In this document: one piece after another, positions 45,093 to 54,836 of the stretch
Layout: the number at the start of each line of letters is the position of its first letter
How positions within the stretch are numbered: the stretch's first letter is position 1
Assembly (NCBI GenBank): GCA_002255905.1
Contig: NKIN01000004.1
Location: 1 to 64,000, forward strand
Source: Burkholderiales bacterium PBB1
Lineage (GTDB): Bacteria > Pseudomonadota > Gammaproteobacteria > Burkholderiales > Burkholderiaceae_C
Direction: 5' to 3'
DNA length: 64,000 bases
The notes under the pieces: model-generated
Database searches by the model: none
Seen by the model: only the letters and a program-made list of their open reading frames with translations
Told to the model about the DNA's origin: nothing
Position numbers and translations under genes: made by a program

Positions 45093-45898
45093 GCCGGTTT
45101 GCGGAACGCGCCGGGGGCAAGCGTCGTCAGCGGGGTGTTGCACGGCACACGGCCCTCGGCGGTGCCGATGAAGAACAAACCGCCGGGTCGCAGCTGCGTG
45201 AGCACGCGGTCGACGACATCGCGCTTGGTCGGCGCATCAAAATAGATCAGCACGTTGCGCAGGAAGATCACGTCGAACGGCCCGATGTCCTCGATCGGCT
45301 GGCACAGGTTGAGCTGGCCAAAGCGCACCCGCTCGCGCAACCTGGAATGCATCTGCACCAGGCCCTCGGAGGCCCCCTCGCCTCGCAAGCAGTGCCGCCG
45401 CAGGCGCTCGGGCGACACATGGCGTAAACGATCTTCCGGGTAGACAGCCTCGAGCGCGCTGCGCAGCACGCGGTCGCTGATGTCGGTGCCGAGGATGATC
45501 CAGTCGGCGCCGATGCGGCCCTGCTGCTGCAGATCGGCCAGCAGCATCGCGGTGCTGTAGGCCTCGTCGCCGAACGACGAGGCAGCGCTCCAGACCCGCA
45601 GCTGTGCGGGCTTGCCGCGCGTCAGCTCCTGCTCCAGCAACTCGTAGTGCGCGGGCTCGCGGAAGAAGTAGGTTTCATTGGTGGTCAGCAGATCGACCGC
45701 CACCTGGAACTCGCCACCGTCGTCCGGGGCAGAGATCAGCGCCAGGTAGTCCTCGAAGCCTCCGAGGCCCAGCCGCTGGATGCGCGGCGTGAGTCGCGAG
45801 GAGATCAACGGCTTCTTGTTGTCGGTGAAGGACAGGCCGATGGCCGTGTACATCAGTTCGGTGATGCGACGGAAGGTGGGGTCGCTGAGGGTCTGCAT
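45089..45898 (-). CDS. cheR: Chemotaxis protein methyltransferase CheR
   Basis: 269 residues, with no TPR extension. N-terminal helical domain (FRRITELMYTAIGLSFTDNKK cut at a turn), the TTNETYFFREP motif near 75, SAM-binding WSAASSFGDEAYSTAMLL and LGTDISDRVLRSA, and IFLRNVLIYFD near 215. It transfers methyl from SAM to receptor glutamates. The beta-subdomain should bind a C-terminal receptor pentapeptide; the receptor of this cluster ends in a matching aromatic pattern (NFRPY). Overlaps cheD by 4 bases. Confidence 0.94.
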   Translation of the reverse strand: MQTLSDPTFRRITELMYTAIGLSFTDNKKPLISSRLTPRIQRLGLGGFEDYLALISAPDDGGEFQVAVDLLTTNETYFFREPAHYELLEQELTRGKPAQLRVWSAASSFGDEAYSTAMLLADLQQQGRIGADWIILGTDISDRVLRSALEAVYPEDRLRHVSPERLRRHCLRGEGASEGLVQMHSRLRERVRFGQLNLCQPIEDIGPFDVIFLRNVLIYFDAPTKRDVVDRVLTQLRPGGLFFIGTAEGRVPCNTPLTTLAPGAFRKPA

Positions 45899-45988
45899 GC
45901 CGTCGTTCCGAGCAGTGAGTCCGGGGCCAGAAGCGCAGGCGAAGGGTCCTCGGCGTCATGCCGGAGACCTTCGCTGAACTCTGGGGTG

Positions 45989-46513
45989 TCAGGCGTGCAC
46001 AGGCTCCTGCGCCGCTTCGCACAGCTGGGCCATCTCGTTGACATCGAAGGCCTTGTCGGGCTCCAGGATGATCACGAAACGGCTCGCCACCTTGCCCATG
46101 CCGCTGATGAAATCGCGGCGCACCGAGGCGCCGAAGTTCGGCGGCGGCTCGATCTGGTCGAGCGGGATGTCGATCACCTCGCTCACCGCATCGACCAGCA
46201 GGCCGAGCTCGACGCGCTCGCCGTCACGCACTGCATCGAAGATCACGATGCAGGTCTTCTTGCCGATCTTCGCCGCAGGCCGGCCGAAGCGCGCCTGCAG
46301 ATCGATCACTGGCACCACCGCGCCGCGCAGGTTGATCACACCGCGCACGAAGCCCGGCATCAGTGGCACGGCGGTCATCGGGCCGTACTGGATAATTTCG
46401 CGCACGGTGCGGATGTCCATCGCGAACACCTCCTCACCGAGCGTGAACGTGAGGTATTGCGTCGGTGTGTCGTCGGCAGATGCGCTGCTTCGACTCAATG
46501 CGTTGGTGTTCAC
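45989..46513 (-). CDS. cheW: Chemotaxis coupling protein CheW
   Basis: 174 residues from GTG 46513, preceded by GAGGAG 6 bases away. YLTFTLGEEVFAMDIRTVREII, PGFVRGVINLRGAVVPVIDL and LLVDAVSEVIDI are CheW signatures. It joins receptors to CheA. It follows the receptor gene by 10 bases and precedes cheR by about 90 bases. The ATG or GTG choice was made from the ribosome binding site and the usual CheW length. Confidence 0.94.
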   Translation of the reverse strand: MNTNALSRSSASADDTPTQYLTFTLGEEVFAMDIRTVREIIQYGPMTAVPLMPGFVRGVINLRGAVVPVIDLQARFGRPAAKIGKKTCIVIFDAVRDGERVELGLLVDAVSEVIDIPLDQIEPPPNFGASVRRDFISGMGKVASRFVIILEPDKAFDVNEMAQLCEAAQEPVHA

Positions 46514-46523
46514 GTCACACTCC

Positions 46524-49067
46524 TCAATAGGGGCGGAAGTTGCCGTGGGTGCCAGTGGCAGCTGGCCGGACGGCCGTGCCACTGACCTTGCTCGCGCCAC
46601 GCAGCGGTGAGTTCGGCGCACGGCGCTCGGGGGTGGCCTCAGGCTTGCCCTTGCGCACTGGCGCGGCATCGCCGCCCAGGCTGAAGAAGGCCACCGACTG
46701 CTGCAGTTGCTCGGCTTGGCCGGACAGCTCTTCGGAGGTGGCCGCCAGCTCTTCGGACGCCGATGCGTTCTGTTGCGTCGCCTTGCTCAGCTGGCCCATC
46801 GCGCTGCCGATCTCGGTGACCGACTGGCTTTGCTCCTGCGAGGCCGCGGCGATCTCCTGCACCAGTTCGCTGGTCTTCTGGATGCTGGGCACGATCTCAT
46901 CGAGCAGCTTGCCGGCACGTTCGGCGGTGCTGACGCTGTTGCCAGCCAGATCACCGATTTCCTTGGCGGCCTCCTGGCTGCGCTCGGCCAGCTTGCGAAC
47001 CTCGGCCGCGACCACTGCGAAGCCCTTGCCGTGCTCGCCGGCGCGCGCTGCCTCGATGGCGGCGTTGAGCGCCAGCAGGTTGGTCTGGTAGGCGATGTCG
47101 TCGACGATGCTGATCTTCTGGGCAATCTGCTTCATGGCCTGCACCGTCTGCGTGACCGCGCTGCCACCTTCACCGGCTTCCTTGCTGGCCTTGGTAGCCA
47201 TGCCGTCGGTGACCTTGGCGTTGTCGCTGTTTTGTGCGATCGAAGCCGACATCAGATCGATCGACGCGGTGGTCTCCTCGACCGACGAGGCCTGCTCACT
47301 GGCCGACTGCGACAGGCTCTGCGCCGTGGCGCTGACCTGGTTGGCCGCCCCGGTCAGCGCATCGGCAGCGGCACGCACTTCTTCGATGATGCCGGCCAGC
47401 TTGTCGCAGCTGGAATTGGCGTCCTGCTTGACCTGGTCGAACGTGCCTTCGGCGTCGCGGGTGATGCGCTGAGACAGATCACCATTGGCCAGACCCGAGA
47501 ACACCCGGCCCACGTCCGCGATGATGCTGGCCAGCTTCTCGCTGGTCGCGTTGGCATCTTCCTTGACCTGCCCGAAGGTGCCGTCGTAGTCGCGGGTAAT
47601 CCGCTGCGTCAGATCGCCTTCAGCCAGTGCGCCGAAGACGCGGCCGACGTCGTCGAAGATCACCGAGGTGGTTTCCATCAGCGAGTTGACGCCGGCGCAC
47701 AGCTCGCCGATCGGGCCACTCTTGCCTTCCAGCGGAATGCGCTGCGTCAGGTCTCCTTCCTTGGCGGCGGTGGTGACCTGCTGGGCCTGCTCGACGGCCT
47801 GCCGCAGCATGTTGTTGGCGTTGACTTCGGCAGTCACGTCGGTGGCGTACTTGACCACTTTGAACGGCTTGCCATTGAGGTCCATGATGGGGTTGTAGGA
47901 AGCCTGGATCCAGATTTCCTTGCCCCCTTTGCCGATGCGCTTGTACTGGCCGGCGTCGTACTCTCCACGGCCCAGCTTCTCCCAGAACATGCGGTAGTCG
48001 ACAGTCGTGCGGTAAGCCGGGTCGACGAACATGCTGTGATGCTGGCCCTTGATCTCTGCCAGTGAATAGCCCAGTGTGGCCAGGAAATTCTCATTGGCGT
48101 GCAGGACCTTGCCGTCCAGGCTGAACTCGATCACGGCCTGGGCCTTGCTGATCGCGTCAAGCTGGCCCTCGAAGTCAGCAGCCTGCAGTCTTGCAGCGGT
48201 CACTTCGGTGGCGATCTTCACCACCTTGAACACGCGGCCCATCTCGTCCTTGACCGGTGCGTAGACCGCCTGGATCCAGATCTCCTGGCCCGTCTTGGTG
48301 ACGCGCTTGAACACGTCGTTCTGTGCCTTGCCCTCGGCCAGGTCGCGCCAGAACTGCGCGTAAGCTGCCGAGGTGGCCTGCGACGGCTCGACGAACATGC
48401 GGTGGTGCTTGCCCTGGATCTCGTCGAGCCGGTAGCCCACGGCCTTCAAGAAATTCTCGTTCGCCTTGATGATCGTGCCGTCGAGGTTGAACTCGATGTA
48501 GGCGTAGGACGCGTCAATCGCGCCCAATACGCCGCGGGCGTTCTGGCGCTCGATCTCGGATTCGGTGATGTCGTAGCGCACACCGAGGTATTTCACCGGC
48601 TTGCCGTTCTCGCCCAGGATCGGCGCGATCACCGCATCGACGTAGTACGGCGTGCCGTCCTTCGCGCGGTTCTTGACGATGCCGCGGAAGATCTCGCCGC
48701 GGCCGATCGTCGACCACATCTGCTTGAACACTTCCTTGGGCATGTCGGGGTGGCGCGTCGTGTTGTGGCCGTGCCCGATCAGTTCATGCTTGGGGTACTT
48801 CGAGACCTCGAGGAACTTCTCGTTCACGCACAGGATGTCGCCCTTCTTGTCGGCCTCCGAGACGATGCTGGTGACATTCATGATGTCGGTGCGCACCTTC
48901 AGCTCGGCCTCAACTTCGTCGAGCCGCGCCTTGACCTGCGCCAGCGTGGCCTCGGCGTCTGCGCGCGCACGCTCCTGTTCCTTCAATTGCTCAGCGACCT
49001 GCTGAAGTTGCTGAATTTCGGCGCCGGCCACCAGGCGCGCCATCCATGAGGGGGTGTTTGAATTCAT
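46524..49067 (-). CDS. Soluble methyl-accepting chemotaxis protein with three PAS and several HAMP units
   Basis: 847 residues, no membrane helix, so cytoplasmic. Domains: N-terminal coiled coil 15-58, PAS1 about 60-175 ([20 protein letters not shown]), PAS2 180-300 and PAS3 300-425. PAS2 and PAS3 are near repeats: IEFNLDG ... [11 protein letters not shown] against IEFSLDG ... [11 protein letters not shown], with EIWIQA in both. HAMP units about 430-570 are marked by three EGDLTQRI-type motifs. The signalling domain has [20 protein letters not shown]. The disordered tail ends NFRPY. It resembles P. aeruginosa Aer2 in overall layout. PAS ligand (heme, FAD or none) not evident. ATGA overlap with cheA. 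Confidence 0.93.
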   Translation of the reverse strand: MNSNTPSWMARLVAGAEIQQLQQVAEQLKEQERARADAEATLAQVKARLDEVEAELKVRTDIMNVTSIVSEADKKGDILCVNEKFLEVSKYPKHELIGHGHNTTRHPDMPKEVFKQMWSTIGRGEIFRGIVKNRAKDGTPYYVDAVIAPILGENGKPVKYLGVRYDITESEIERQNARGVLGAIDASYAYIEFNLDGTIIKANENFLKAVGYRLDEIQGKHHRMFVEPSQATSAAYAQFWRDLAEGKAQNDVFKRVTKTGQEIWIQAVYAPVKDEMGRVFKVVKIATEVTAARLQAADFEGQLDAISKAQAVIEFSLDGKVLHANENFLATLGYSLAEIKGQHHSMFVDPAYRTTVDYRMFWEKLGRGEYDAGQYKRIGKGGKEIWIQASYNPIMDLNGKPFKVVKYATDVTAEVNANNMLRQAVEQAQQVTTAAKEGDLTQRIPLEGKSGPIGELCAGVNSLMETTSVIFDDVGRVFGALAEGDLTQRITRDYDGTFGQVKEDANATSEKLASIIADVGRVFSGLANGDLSQRITRDAEGTFDQVKQDANSSCDKLAGIIEEVRAAADALTGAANQVSATAQSLSQSASEQASSVEETTASIDLMSASIAQNSDNAKVTDGMATKASKEAGEGGSAVTQTVQAMKQIAQKISIVDDIAYQTNLLALNAAIEAARAGEHGKGFAVVAAEVRKLAERSQEAAKEIGDLAGNSVSTAERAGKLLDEIVPSIQKTSELVQEIAAASQEQSQSVTEIGSAMGQLSKATQQNASASEELAATSEELSGQAEQLQQSVAFFSLGGDAAPVRKGKPEATPERRAPNSPLRGASKVSGTAVRPAATGTHGNFRPY

Positions 49068-51325
49068 GATGCTTGTCCTTGTGATGCGGAGCTTGCGTGA
49101 GGTGCAGGGTTGACAGTGGGCGACTGCGGCGTGGAGGCCCGCCCGGGGGGTGGCTGTTCGGCCAGTTGGCACAGTGAGCCGACATCGAAGATCAATGCCA
49201 CTTCACCGTTGCCGAGGATCGACGAGCCGGACATCCCGCGAAGGCTGCGGAACATGCGGCCCAGCGGCTTGATGACGGTCTGGTGCTGGCCGAGCAACTG
49301 GTCGACCATGACGCCGTAGCGGCGCCCTCCCGACTGGATGACGACCACACTGCTGCGCTCGGGCTCCGGCGAGTCCAGCGCATACAGCGAGCGCAAGCTG
49401 ACCACCGGCAGCACCTGGCCACGCAGCTCGACCATGCTGCGGCCGCTGGCGTCGAGGGCGGTTTCGGTCAGGCGGTTCTCGATCACCTCGACCACCGCGT
49501 CGAGCGGGAAGATGAATTTGGACGGGCCGACACCGATCAGGAAGCCGTCGATGATGGCCAGCGTCAGCGGCAAGCGGATTTCAATGCGCGAGCCACAGCC
49601 CGGCTCGCTGTGGATGTTGACCGAGCCGCGCAGCGCCTCGATGTTGCGGCGGACCACGTCCATGCCGACACCGCGTCCGCTGAGGTTGGTGATCTTCTCG
49701 GCGGTCGAAAAGCCCGGCTCGAAAATCAGCTTGAGGATGTCAGCCTCGGGCGGCACGACACCGCGCTCGACCAGGCCCCGATCCCAGGCACGTTCGAGCA
49801 CCTTCTCGCGCTGGATGCCGCGGCCGTCATCGAGGATGCGGATCAGGATGCTGCCCGATTCATGGCAGGCGCTGAGGGTCAGCTTGCCTTGCGGTGCCTT
49901 GCCCGCGGCAACCCGCTGTTCCGGCGTTTCCAGCCCGTGGTCGAGCGCGTTGCGCACCAGGTGCATCAATGGATCGGCGATGCGCTCGACCACCGATTTG
50001 TCCAGCTCCGTCTCGCCGCCCACGATGTCGAGCAGCACGTCCTTGCCCAGCTCGGCCGCGGTGTCGCGCACCACGCGCCGGAAGCGCGAGAAGGTCTCGC
50101 CGATCGGCACCATGCGCAGCTGCAGCGTGCCATTGCGGATTTCCTCGATGAGGCTGCCGATCTGCGCAGTGGCCTCGATCAACGTGCCCTGGCGCGCTTG
50201 GCGCGCCAGCAGCGACGCGCCAGCGCCGGCGATCACCAGCTCGCCGAGCAGGTTGATCACCGCGTCGAGCCGGTCGGCCTGCACGCGGATGAAGCGGTTG
50301 TCGTCGCCCGGCGCCGCGGTGGCAGTGCCCTCGCGCTGCTTGCTCTGCTTGTTCAATGCGGCGGTCACGACCTGCGGGCTCAGGCCACTCTTGGCCTGCA
50401 GGATTTCGCCCAGGGGTGGAGCAAGGCCATCCGTGGCGGTCGCCATGCGCTGGTCTGTCAGCGCCTGTTGGAGTTGCACGCGGGTGATCGCGCCGACGGC
50501 GATCAGGATGTCGCCGAGCCGCGGGTTGTCGGGCATCTCCTCGATCAGCGCGGCAAAGTCGTTCGGTGTTCCACCGGGTTCGATCAGGTGCAGGGTGCAG
50601 TCATCGCGCACGAAGCTGAAGGCGGATTCGATCTCCTCGCGGGAGGCCGCTGTCTCGAGGCTGAACTCGAAGCCGAGGTGACAGCTTTCGGGGTCGATGG
50701 CTTCCAGTGACGGCACACCCGCCAGGTCACAGGCGAGCCGAGGAATCGTGCCCAGGCCGCGCACGTAGTTGAGGATCGCCAGCGGATCCATGCCGTTGCG
50801 GAAGGTGTCCGTGCCGAAGTAGACGGACAGATGCCAGCGGCGTGCGCTCGCGGCAGCAGGAGTGTCTGGTGTTGCGACGACAGGCGCAGCAGCAGCCGTG
50901 GCATCGCCGTCACCGCTGGCTGCCTGCAGCCGCAGAACCAGCGCCTCGCGCGCCTGCGCACCGGTCGCGGCTTCGGCCTGCGGGTCCTGGGCCGCAGCGA
51001 TCAAGGCGCGGATCTGGTCGTTGCATTGCAGCAGCAACGTGCTCAGCTCGGGCGTCAGCGCGACGCGGCCCTCCCGCAGGCGGTCGAGCAGCGTTTCGAC
51101 ATGGTGGGTGAACGCCACCACCTGGTCGAGACCAAAGATGCCGGCCGATCCCTTGACGGTGTGGGCACAACGGAACAACGCGCCGAGCAACTCCTGGTCG
51201 TCCGGCGCGTCTTCGAGTTGCAGCAGCAACTGCTCCAGCGTCTCGATCTGCTCCTGCGCCTCGCTGATGAAGGCAGGCAAGGCCTCGGCGATGAAGCTGT
51301 TGTCCTGGTCCTGCTGCTTTTTCAT
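49064..51325 (-). CDS. cheA: Chemotaxis histidine kinase CheA
   Basis: 753 residues from ATG 51325 (GGAG 7 bases upstream). P1 domain with phospho-acceptor H55 in [11 protein letters not shown] middle module about 170-275 ([31 protein letters not shown]) is the accessory domain seen in CheA2-like kinases. Dimer domain, then ATPase with [16 protein letters not shown] (N box), [11 protein letters not shown] (G1) and [10 protein letters not shown] (G2), then the CheW-like P5 domain ([15 protein letters not shown]). It phosphorylates CheY and CheB. Overlaps the STAS gene and the receptor gene by ATGA. Confidence 0.96.
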   Translation of the reverse strand: MKKQQDQDNSFIAEALPAFISEAQEQIETLEQLLLQLEDAPDDQELLGALFRCAHTVKGSAGIFGLDQVVAFTHHVETLLDRLREGRVALTPELSTLLLQCNDQIRALIAAAQDPQAEAATGAQAREALVLRLQAASGDGDATAAAAPVVATPDTPAAASARRWHLSVYFGTDTFRNGMDPLAILNYVRGLGTIPRLACDLAGVPSLEAIDPESCHLGFEFSLETAASREEIESAFSFVRDDCTLHLIEPGGTPNDFAALIEEMPDNPRLGDILIAVGAITRVQLQQALTDQRMATATDGLAPPLGEILQAKSGLSPQVVTAALNKQSKQREGTATAAPGDDNRFIRVQADRLDAVINLLGELVIAGAGASLLARQARQGTLIEATAQIGSLIEEIRNGTLQLRMVPIGETFSRFRRVVRDTAAELGKDVLLDIVGGETELDKSVVERIADPLMHLVRNALDHGLETPEQRVAAGKAPQGKLTLSACHESGSILIRILDDGRGIQREKVLERAWDRGLVERGVVPPEADILKLIFEPGFSTAEKITNLSGRGVGMDVVRRNIEALRGSVNIHSEPGCGSRIEIRLPLTLAIIDGFLIGVGPSKFIFPLDAVVEVIENRLTETALDASGRSMVELRGQVLPVVSLRSLYALDSPEPERSSVVVIQSGGRRYGVMVDQLLGQHQTVIKPLGRMFRSLRGMSGSSILGNGEVALIFDVGSLCQLAEQPPPGRASTPQSPTVNPAPHASSASQGQAS

Positions 51326-51633
51326 GGGGCGTCTCCGTTCGCCTCGGCACTGCACTGCGGCGCCGGCAGACCCAGGGCTTCGCAGGCGCCGATCAATACC
51401 TCGCTGGGGTTGACGAATTGCAACGAGCGCTGCGCGGCGCTCAGTGAGCGCGACAGCGCGACCAGCAGTTGCACGCCGGCCGCATCGATCTGGTCGACGG
51501 CCGCACCGTCGACCTTCGCCTCGGTCGGTGCATCGCTGGCGACCAGGCCACCCAGCCAAGCCAGCCACTGCGGGCGCAGCTCGCCGACGGTGTAGATGGT
51601 CAATTCCTCAGGCAGGGACAGGGTGGGTGCCAT
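51322..51633 (-). CDS. STAS-domain protein in the chemotaxis operon
   Basis: 103 residues. A single STAS fold: LSLPEELTIYTVGELR, VDGAAVDQIDAAGVQLLVAL and LQFVNPSEVLIGACEALGL. At the site where anti-anti-sigma factors carry a phosphorylated Ser (D-S-S-G) this protein has D-A-A-G, so it probably is not controlled by phosphorylation. Its stop overlaps the cheA start by 4 bases, indicating a tight stoichiometric link with CheA. Role unknown: a scaffold or interaction partner is more likely than a sigma-factor switch. Confidence 0.85.
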   Translation of the reverse strand: MAPTLSLPEELTIYTVGELRPQWLAWLGGLVASDAPTEAKVDGAAVDQIDAAGVQLLVALSRSLSAAQRSLQFVNPSEVLIGACEALGLPAPQCSAEANGDAP

Positions 51634-51642
51634 CGCGCGCTC

Positions 51643-52014
51643 CTACGGCAGGATCAGCTTGGAGACCGCATCCAGCAGCTGCGGCGGATTGAACGGCTTG
51701 ACGATCCAGGCCTTGGCGCCGGCGGCGCGGCCCTGCTCCTTCTTGGCGTCCTGGCCTTCGGTGGTCAGCATGATCACCGGGGTGAACTTGTGCCGTGGGT
51801 GCGCCTTGACGTGCGTCACGAAGGTGATCCCATCCATGTTGGGCATGTTCACGTCGCTGACGATCAGGTTCACCTTGCCCGCCTTGTCGAGCTGGGCCAG
51901 GCCCTCTTTGCCGTCACCGGCTTCGAGCACCTCGTAGCCTGCACGCACCAGGGCCAGCTTGACCACCGTGCGCAAGGAGCTGGAGTCATCGACGATCAGG
52001 ATGGTCTTGGCCAT
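51643..52014 (-). CDS. cheY: CheY-like response regulator
   Basis: 123 residues, a stand-alone receiver. Acidic pair D9-D10, phospho-acceptor D54 (VSDVNMPNMDG), switch Thr in MLTTEG and Lys in WIVKPFNPP. Phosphorylated by CheA, it would bind the flagellar switch or another output. No output domain. It lies 9 bases before the STAS gene. ATG 52014 fits the family; upstream in-frame extensions are not conserved. Confidence 0.94.
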   Translation of the reverse strand: MAKTILIVDDSSSLRTVVKLALVRAGYEVLEAGDGKEGLAQLDKAGKVNLIVSDVNMPNMDGITFVTHVKAHPRHKFTPVIMLTTEGQDAKKEQGRAAGAKAWIVKPFNPPQLLDAVSKLILP

Positions 52015-52039
52015 GGGTTGCCCGGTGTCACGAGGAAGG

Positions 52040-53104
52040 TCAGAAGAAGGTGGTGTCGTTGCTGCTCGGCGCGGCGACAGGTGCATCGGCGCTCGATGCA
52101 TTGCGCTGCTCGTCAGTGGTGTAGCCGGCACTCAACAGCGCGGCCCACTCCTCGGCGCTGGGCGCGGTGCCATCCGCCAGCGACTGCTGGAGCCGCGCGA
52201 CGGCGCTGGCAATGGAGGAATTGACCTGGTCCATGATCTGGTGAACGCGGTCCTGGAACTGGAACGCGATCATCAGTTGCTCGACCTGCGCCCGCACCGC
52301 TTCGCCACGGGCGCTGAGTTCGGCGGCGCGCTCGTTGAGCTGTGACACAGCCGTGTCGACCTGCTCGACCACCTGGTTGATGGTCTGCTCGGATGCGCGG
52401 ATCACATCGGCGTCATGCTCGGTGTGCTCTGCCGCTTGGGTCAAGGCGGTGCGCATGCGTTGGCCGAAGTCCCTGACGTGCTCACCAATGCGCCGGCCGG
52501 TGTCGCCCGACTCGGTCGAGAGGCGCCGCACCTCGGTGGCGACCACCGCGAAGCCCCGGCCGCTGGGGCCGGCTCGTGCGGCCTCGATGGCGGCGTTGAG
52601 CGACAGCAGGTTGGTCTGACGCGCGATCTTCGCCACGTCCTCGGCCATACCGCCGAGGCTGGTCGACTCGCTGGCCAGCAGGCGCACCGACTGCATGACC
52701 TCGTCGCGCGACTGCACGAAGCCGTGGAAATTCTGGATCAGCCCTTGCAGGCGGGATTCACATGCCGCCAGTACCTCGGCGCGCTGGTCCAGCCCGCTGG
52801 CGTTGACCGGCTGACCGGCGCCGCGGTTTGGATCGATGATCGCGTCGAGCTGCTCGAGGATCTGCGCGAAGCCCGACAACAATGTTTCGGTGGCCTCCCG
52901 CATCTGCGTCTGGGCGGTGCCGAGGTGCGTGGTCCAGATCTGTGAGGCCTCGTCGAGCCGTGCGGCCAGCTCATGCGCACCAGCGATCGGGGCGTGTTCT
53001 GTGCGATGCCCACCCAGGCCACGCACGGCTTGAACAATCGTCGCCAGCAGGCTGCCGTTTGGCTCGCCATTCAGCGGAGAAGTGGCAATCGTCGTTGCAT
53101 TCAT
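52040..53104 (-). CDS. Short soluble methyl-accepting chemotaxis protein
   Basis: 354 residues, no membrane segment. The signalling tip is [34 protein letters not shown] (split for length) near 165-200. The N-terminal ~100 residues and the part after 280 are helical with an unassigned fold. It has no PAS, HAMP or periplasmic domain and no methylation-helix expansion typical of long receptors. Probably a cytoplasmic receptor or scaffold for CheA/CheW. First gene of the che cluster; its upstream region (53105-53375) contains the divergent promoters for it and the BLUF gene. Confidence 0.88.
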   Translation of the reverse strand: MNATTIATSPLNGEPNGSLLATIVQAVRGLGGHRTEHAPIAGAHELAARLDEASQIWTTHLGTAQTQMREATETLLSGFAQILEQLDAIIDPNRGAGQPVNASGLDQRAEVLAACESRLQGLIQNFHGFVQSRDEVMQSVRLLASESTSLGGMAEDVAKIARQTNLLSLNAAIEAARAGPSGRGFAVVATEVRRLSTESGDTGRRIGEHVRDFGQRMRTALTQAAEHTEHDADVIRASEQTINQVVEQVDTAVSQLNERAAELSARGEAVRAQVEQLMIAFQFQDRVHQIMDQVNSSIASAVARLQQSLADGTAPSAEEWAALLSAGYTTDEQRNASSADAPVAAPSSNDTTFF

Positions 53105-53375
53105 GGCAGGGCAGTGAAGTCGAGGGGCTTGTGCACCGCGCCGGCGATTCAGATCTCGGACGGTGCTTCGACGTCTATCGACATTCGGCGCTGTTACTGA
53201 AGGTGCGCAAGGGTTAGACGGGACTGCTCATGGTGCTTAATCTAAAACTGGGGCGACGACCCGAAACCGCGATGAGAGGAGGATTTCCGGTGCTTCTGCG
53301 GCGCTGCACCTGAGGGGGCGCTGCTTAGCATGGCTCGGTGACCGGGCGAGGGCTCGGTACCAGGAGGGATACCCC

Positions 53376-53816
53376 ATGCTTGCTCGACTGATCTATGCCA
53401 GTGAGGCTGCGGCGTCACTCACGCCGGACAGCGTCCAGGCCCTGCTGGCCCACGCGCGCCGCAACAACCGGCTGCGCGACATCACTGGCATGCTGGCTTT
53501 CGACAGTCGCTACTTCTTGCAAGCGATCGAAGGTGGGCGTCAGCCGCTGAGCGACCTGTACGCAAGGCTGGTGCAAGACCCGCGGCACCAACGGCTGATG
53601 ATCATCAGCTTCGAGGCGGTGCTTCGGCGCAGCTTCTCGAGCTGGACCATGGGGTTTGCCGGCGCCGACGCCAGCCGCCGCGGCCTGTACCTGCTGCATG
53701 GCGCTTCCGGTCAGTTCGAACCGCACAGCCTGAGCGGCCCAGCCGCGCTGGCGCTGCTGTCCGAATTGGCTGAGGGCGCTGAACACGATTCTCGCGAGGC
53801 AGCGCCGGTCGGCTGA
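53376..53816 (+). CDS. BLUF-domain blue-light photoreceptor
   Basis: 146 residues, essentially the BLUF domain only. ATG 53376 has AGGAGG about 9 bases upstream. The key flavin-pocket residues are all present at AppA-equivalent places: Y7, N31, Q49, W90 and M92 (AppA Y21, N45, Q63, W104, M106, a constant shift of 14). Around them: RLIYASEA, NNRLRDITGML, YFLQAIEGG and SWTMGF. It should bind FAD and respond to blue light; output must go through a partner. It diverges from the che cluster with 271 bases between and faces parB at its 3' end. Confidence 0.92.
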   Translation: MLARLIYASEAAASLTPDSVQALLAHARRNNRLRDITGMLAFDSRYFLQAIEGGRQPLSDLYARLVQDPRHQRLMIISFEAVLRRSFSSWTMGFAGADASRRGLYLLHGASGQFEPHSLSGPAALALLSELAEGAEHDSREAAPVG

Positions 53817-53865
53817 CGCGTCAACGGCGACACCACGGCCGCCGCGGCCTCGCTGCTCGGCGCGT

Positions 53866-54795
53866 TCAGTGCTGGGACAGTCCGAGCTTGTCGAGCAGGC
53901 CGTTGAGTTCGTCGAGCGAGCCGAAGGAAATCACCACATCGCCCTGCTCACCGCGGGCGGTGCGCTTTTTCACCCGAACCTCGACGCGAGCGGTCAGCGC
54001 GTCGGACAGTTCTTGCTCTATGCGGATGAGATCGCGTGATTTAGCGGCTGGTGTCCGTGCGGAGGCTTTCTTGCGCCCACTGTCGTCACTCCGGGCGACC
54101 AGCCGTTCAGCCTCGCGCACGCTGAGCTTCTTGGCGACGATCTCGCCGGCGGCCAGGATCTGGCGCGCGCCATCGAGCGGCAGCAGCGCACGCGCGTGGC
54201 CCATGTCAAGATCGCCAGCCATCAGCATCTGCTGCACCGGCTCGACCAGGTTCAACAAGCGCAGCAGGTTGCTGGCTGCGCTGCGTGACCGGCCGACCGC
54301 CTGCGCGGCGCGCTCGTGCGTCATGCCGAACTCGTCTATGAGGCGCTTGAGGCCTTGGGCCTCTTCCAGCGGGTTCAGGTCTTCGCGCTGGATGTTCTCG
54401 ATCAGCGACATCGCCGCGGCGGCCTCGTCGGGCACGTCGCGGACCAGCACCGGAACCTCGTCCAGCCCCGCCAGCTTCGCGGCCCGCGCACGGCGCTCGC
54501 CGGCGATGATTTCGTAGCGCGGTGCATCGGGTGGCGCGTCGTCCAGCAGGTCATGTACGCGGCGTACCAGGATCGGCTGCATGATCCCCTGTGCCTTGAT
54601 GCTTTCGGCCAGTTCGTACAGCGAACCCTCGTCCATCCGCGTGCGCGGCTGGTACTTGCCGGGCCGCAGCTGCGCGAGCTTCAGGCGGTGCGGGACACCG
54701 GCTTCGGTGACCGCCGCCTCGACAGGCTCCTTGACGCGGGGGCCGAGCAGCGCTTCAAGGCCGAGGCCGAGGCCTTTGGGTTTCTTCGTGACCAT
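53866..54795 (-). CDS. parB: Chromosome partitioning protein ParB
   Basis: 309 residues. Begins [40 protein letters not shown] is the CTP/arginine box region, [16 protein letters not shown] and the HTH segment [22 protein letters not shown] follow, and a C-terminal dimer domain ends the protein. It binds parS sites (three are in mnmG/rsmG, about 3-4 kb away) and spreads as a CTP-loaded clamp. ATG 54795 has GACAAT six bases ahead and no ribosome binding site. Separated from parA by a hydrolase gene and argC. Confidence 0.96.
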   Translation of the reverse strand: MVTKKPKGLGLGLEALLGPRVKEPVEAAVTEAGVPHRLKLAQLRPGKYQPRTRMDEGSLYELAESIKAQGIMQPILVRRVHDLLDDAPPDAPRYEIIAGERRARAAKLAGLDEVPVLVRDVPDEAAAAMSLIENIQREDLNPLEEAQGLKRLIDEFGMTHERAAQAVGRSRSAASNLLRLLNLVEPVQQMLMAGDLDMGHARALLPLDGARQILAAGEIVAKKLSVREAERLVARSDDSGRKKASARTPAAKSRDLIRIEQELSDALTARVEVRVKKRTARGEQGDVVISFGSLDELNGLLDKLGLSQH

Positions 54796-54801
54796 GTGCA
54801 G

Positions 54802-54807
54802 ATTGTC
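54802..54807 (-). promoter_or_regulatory. Putative -10 element (GACAAT) of a leaderless parB transcript
   Basis: On the minus strand GACAAT ends 6 bases (CTGCAC) before the parB ATG; no ribosome binding site. Same layout as for metH1, ubiA and the gene at 31175. Confidence 0.4.
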
Positions 54808-54836
54808 CGGTATCGCCGCGCTGCGCCCGCGGGCAC

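Noticed and set aside
53105-53375. A sigma-28 (flagellar) promoter for the che cluster
   Set aside because: GCCGAATG on the minus strand resembles the -10 but no TAAA is at the right distance, so I do not list it.
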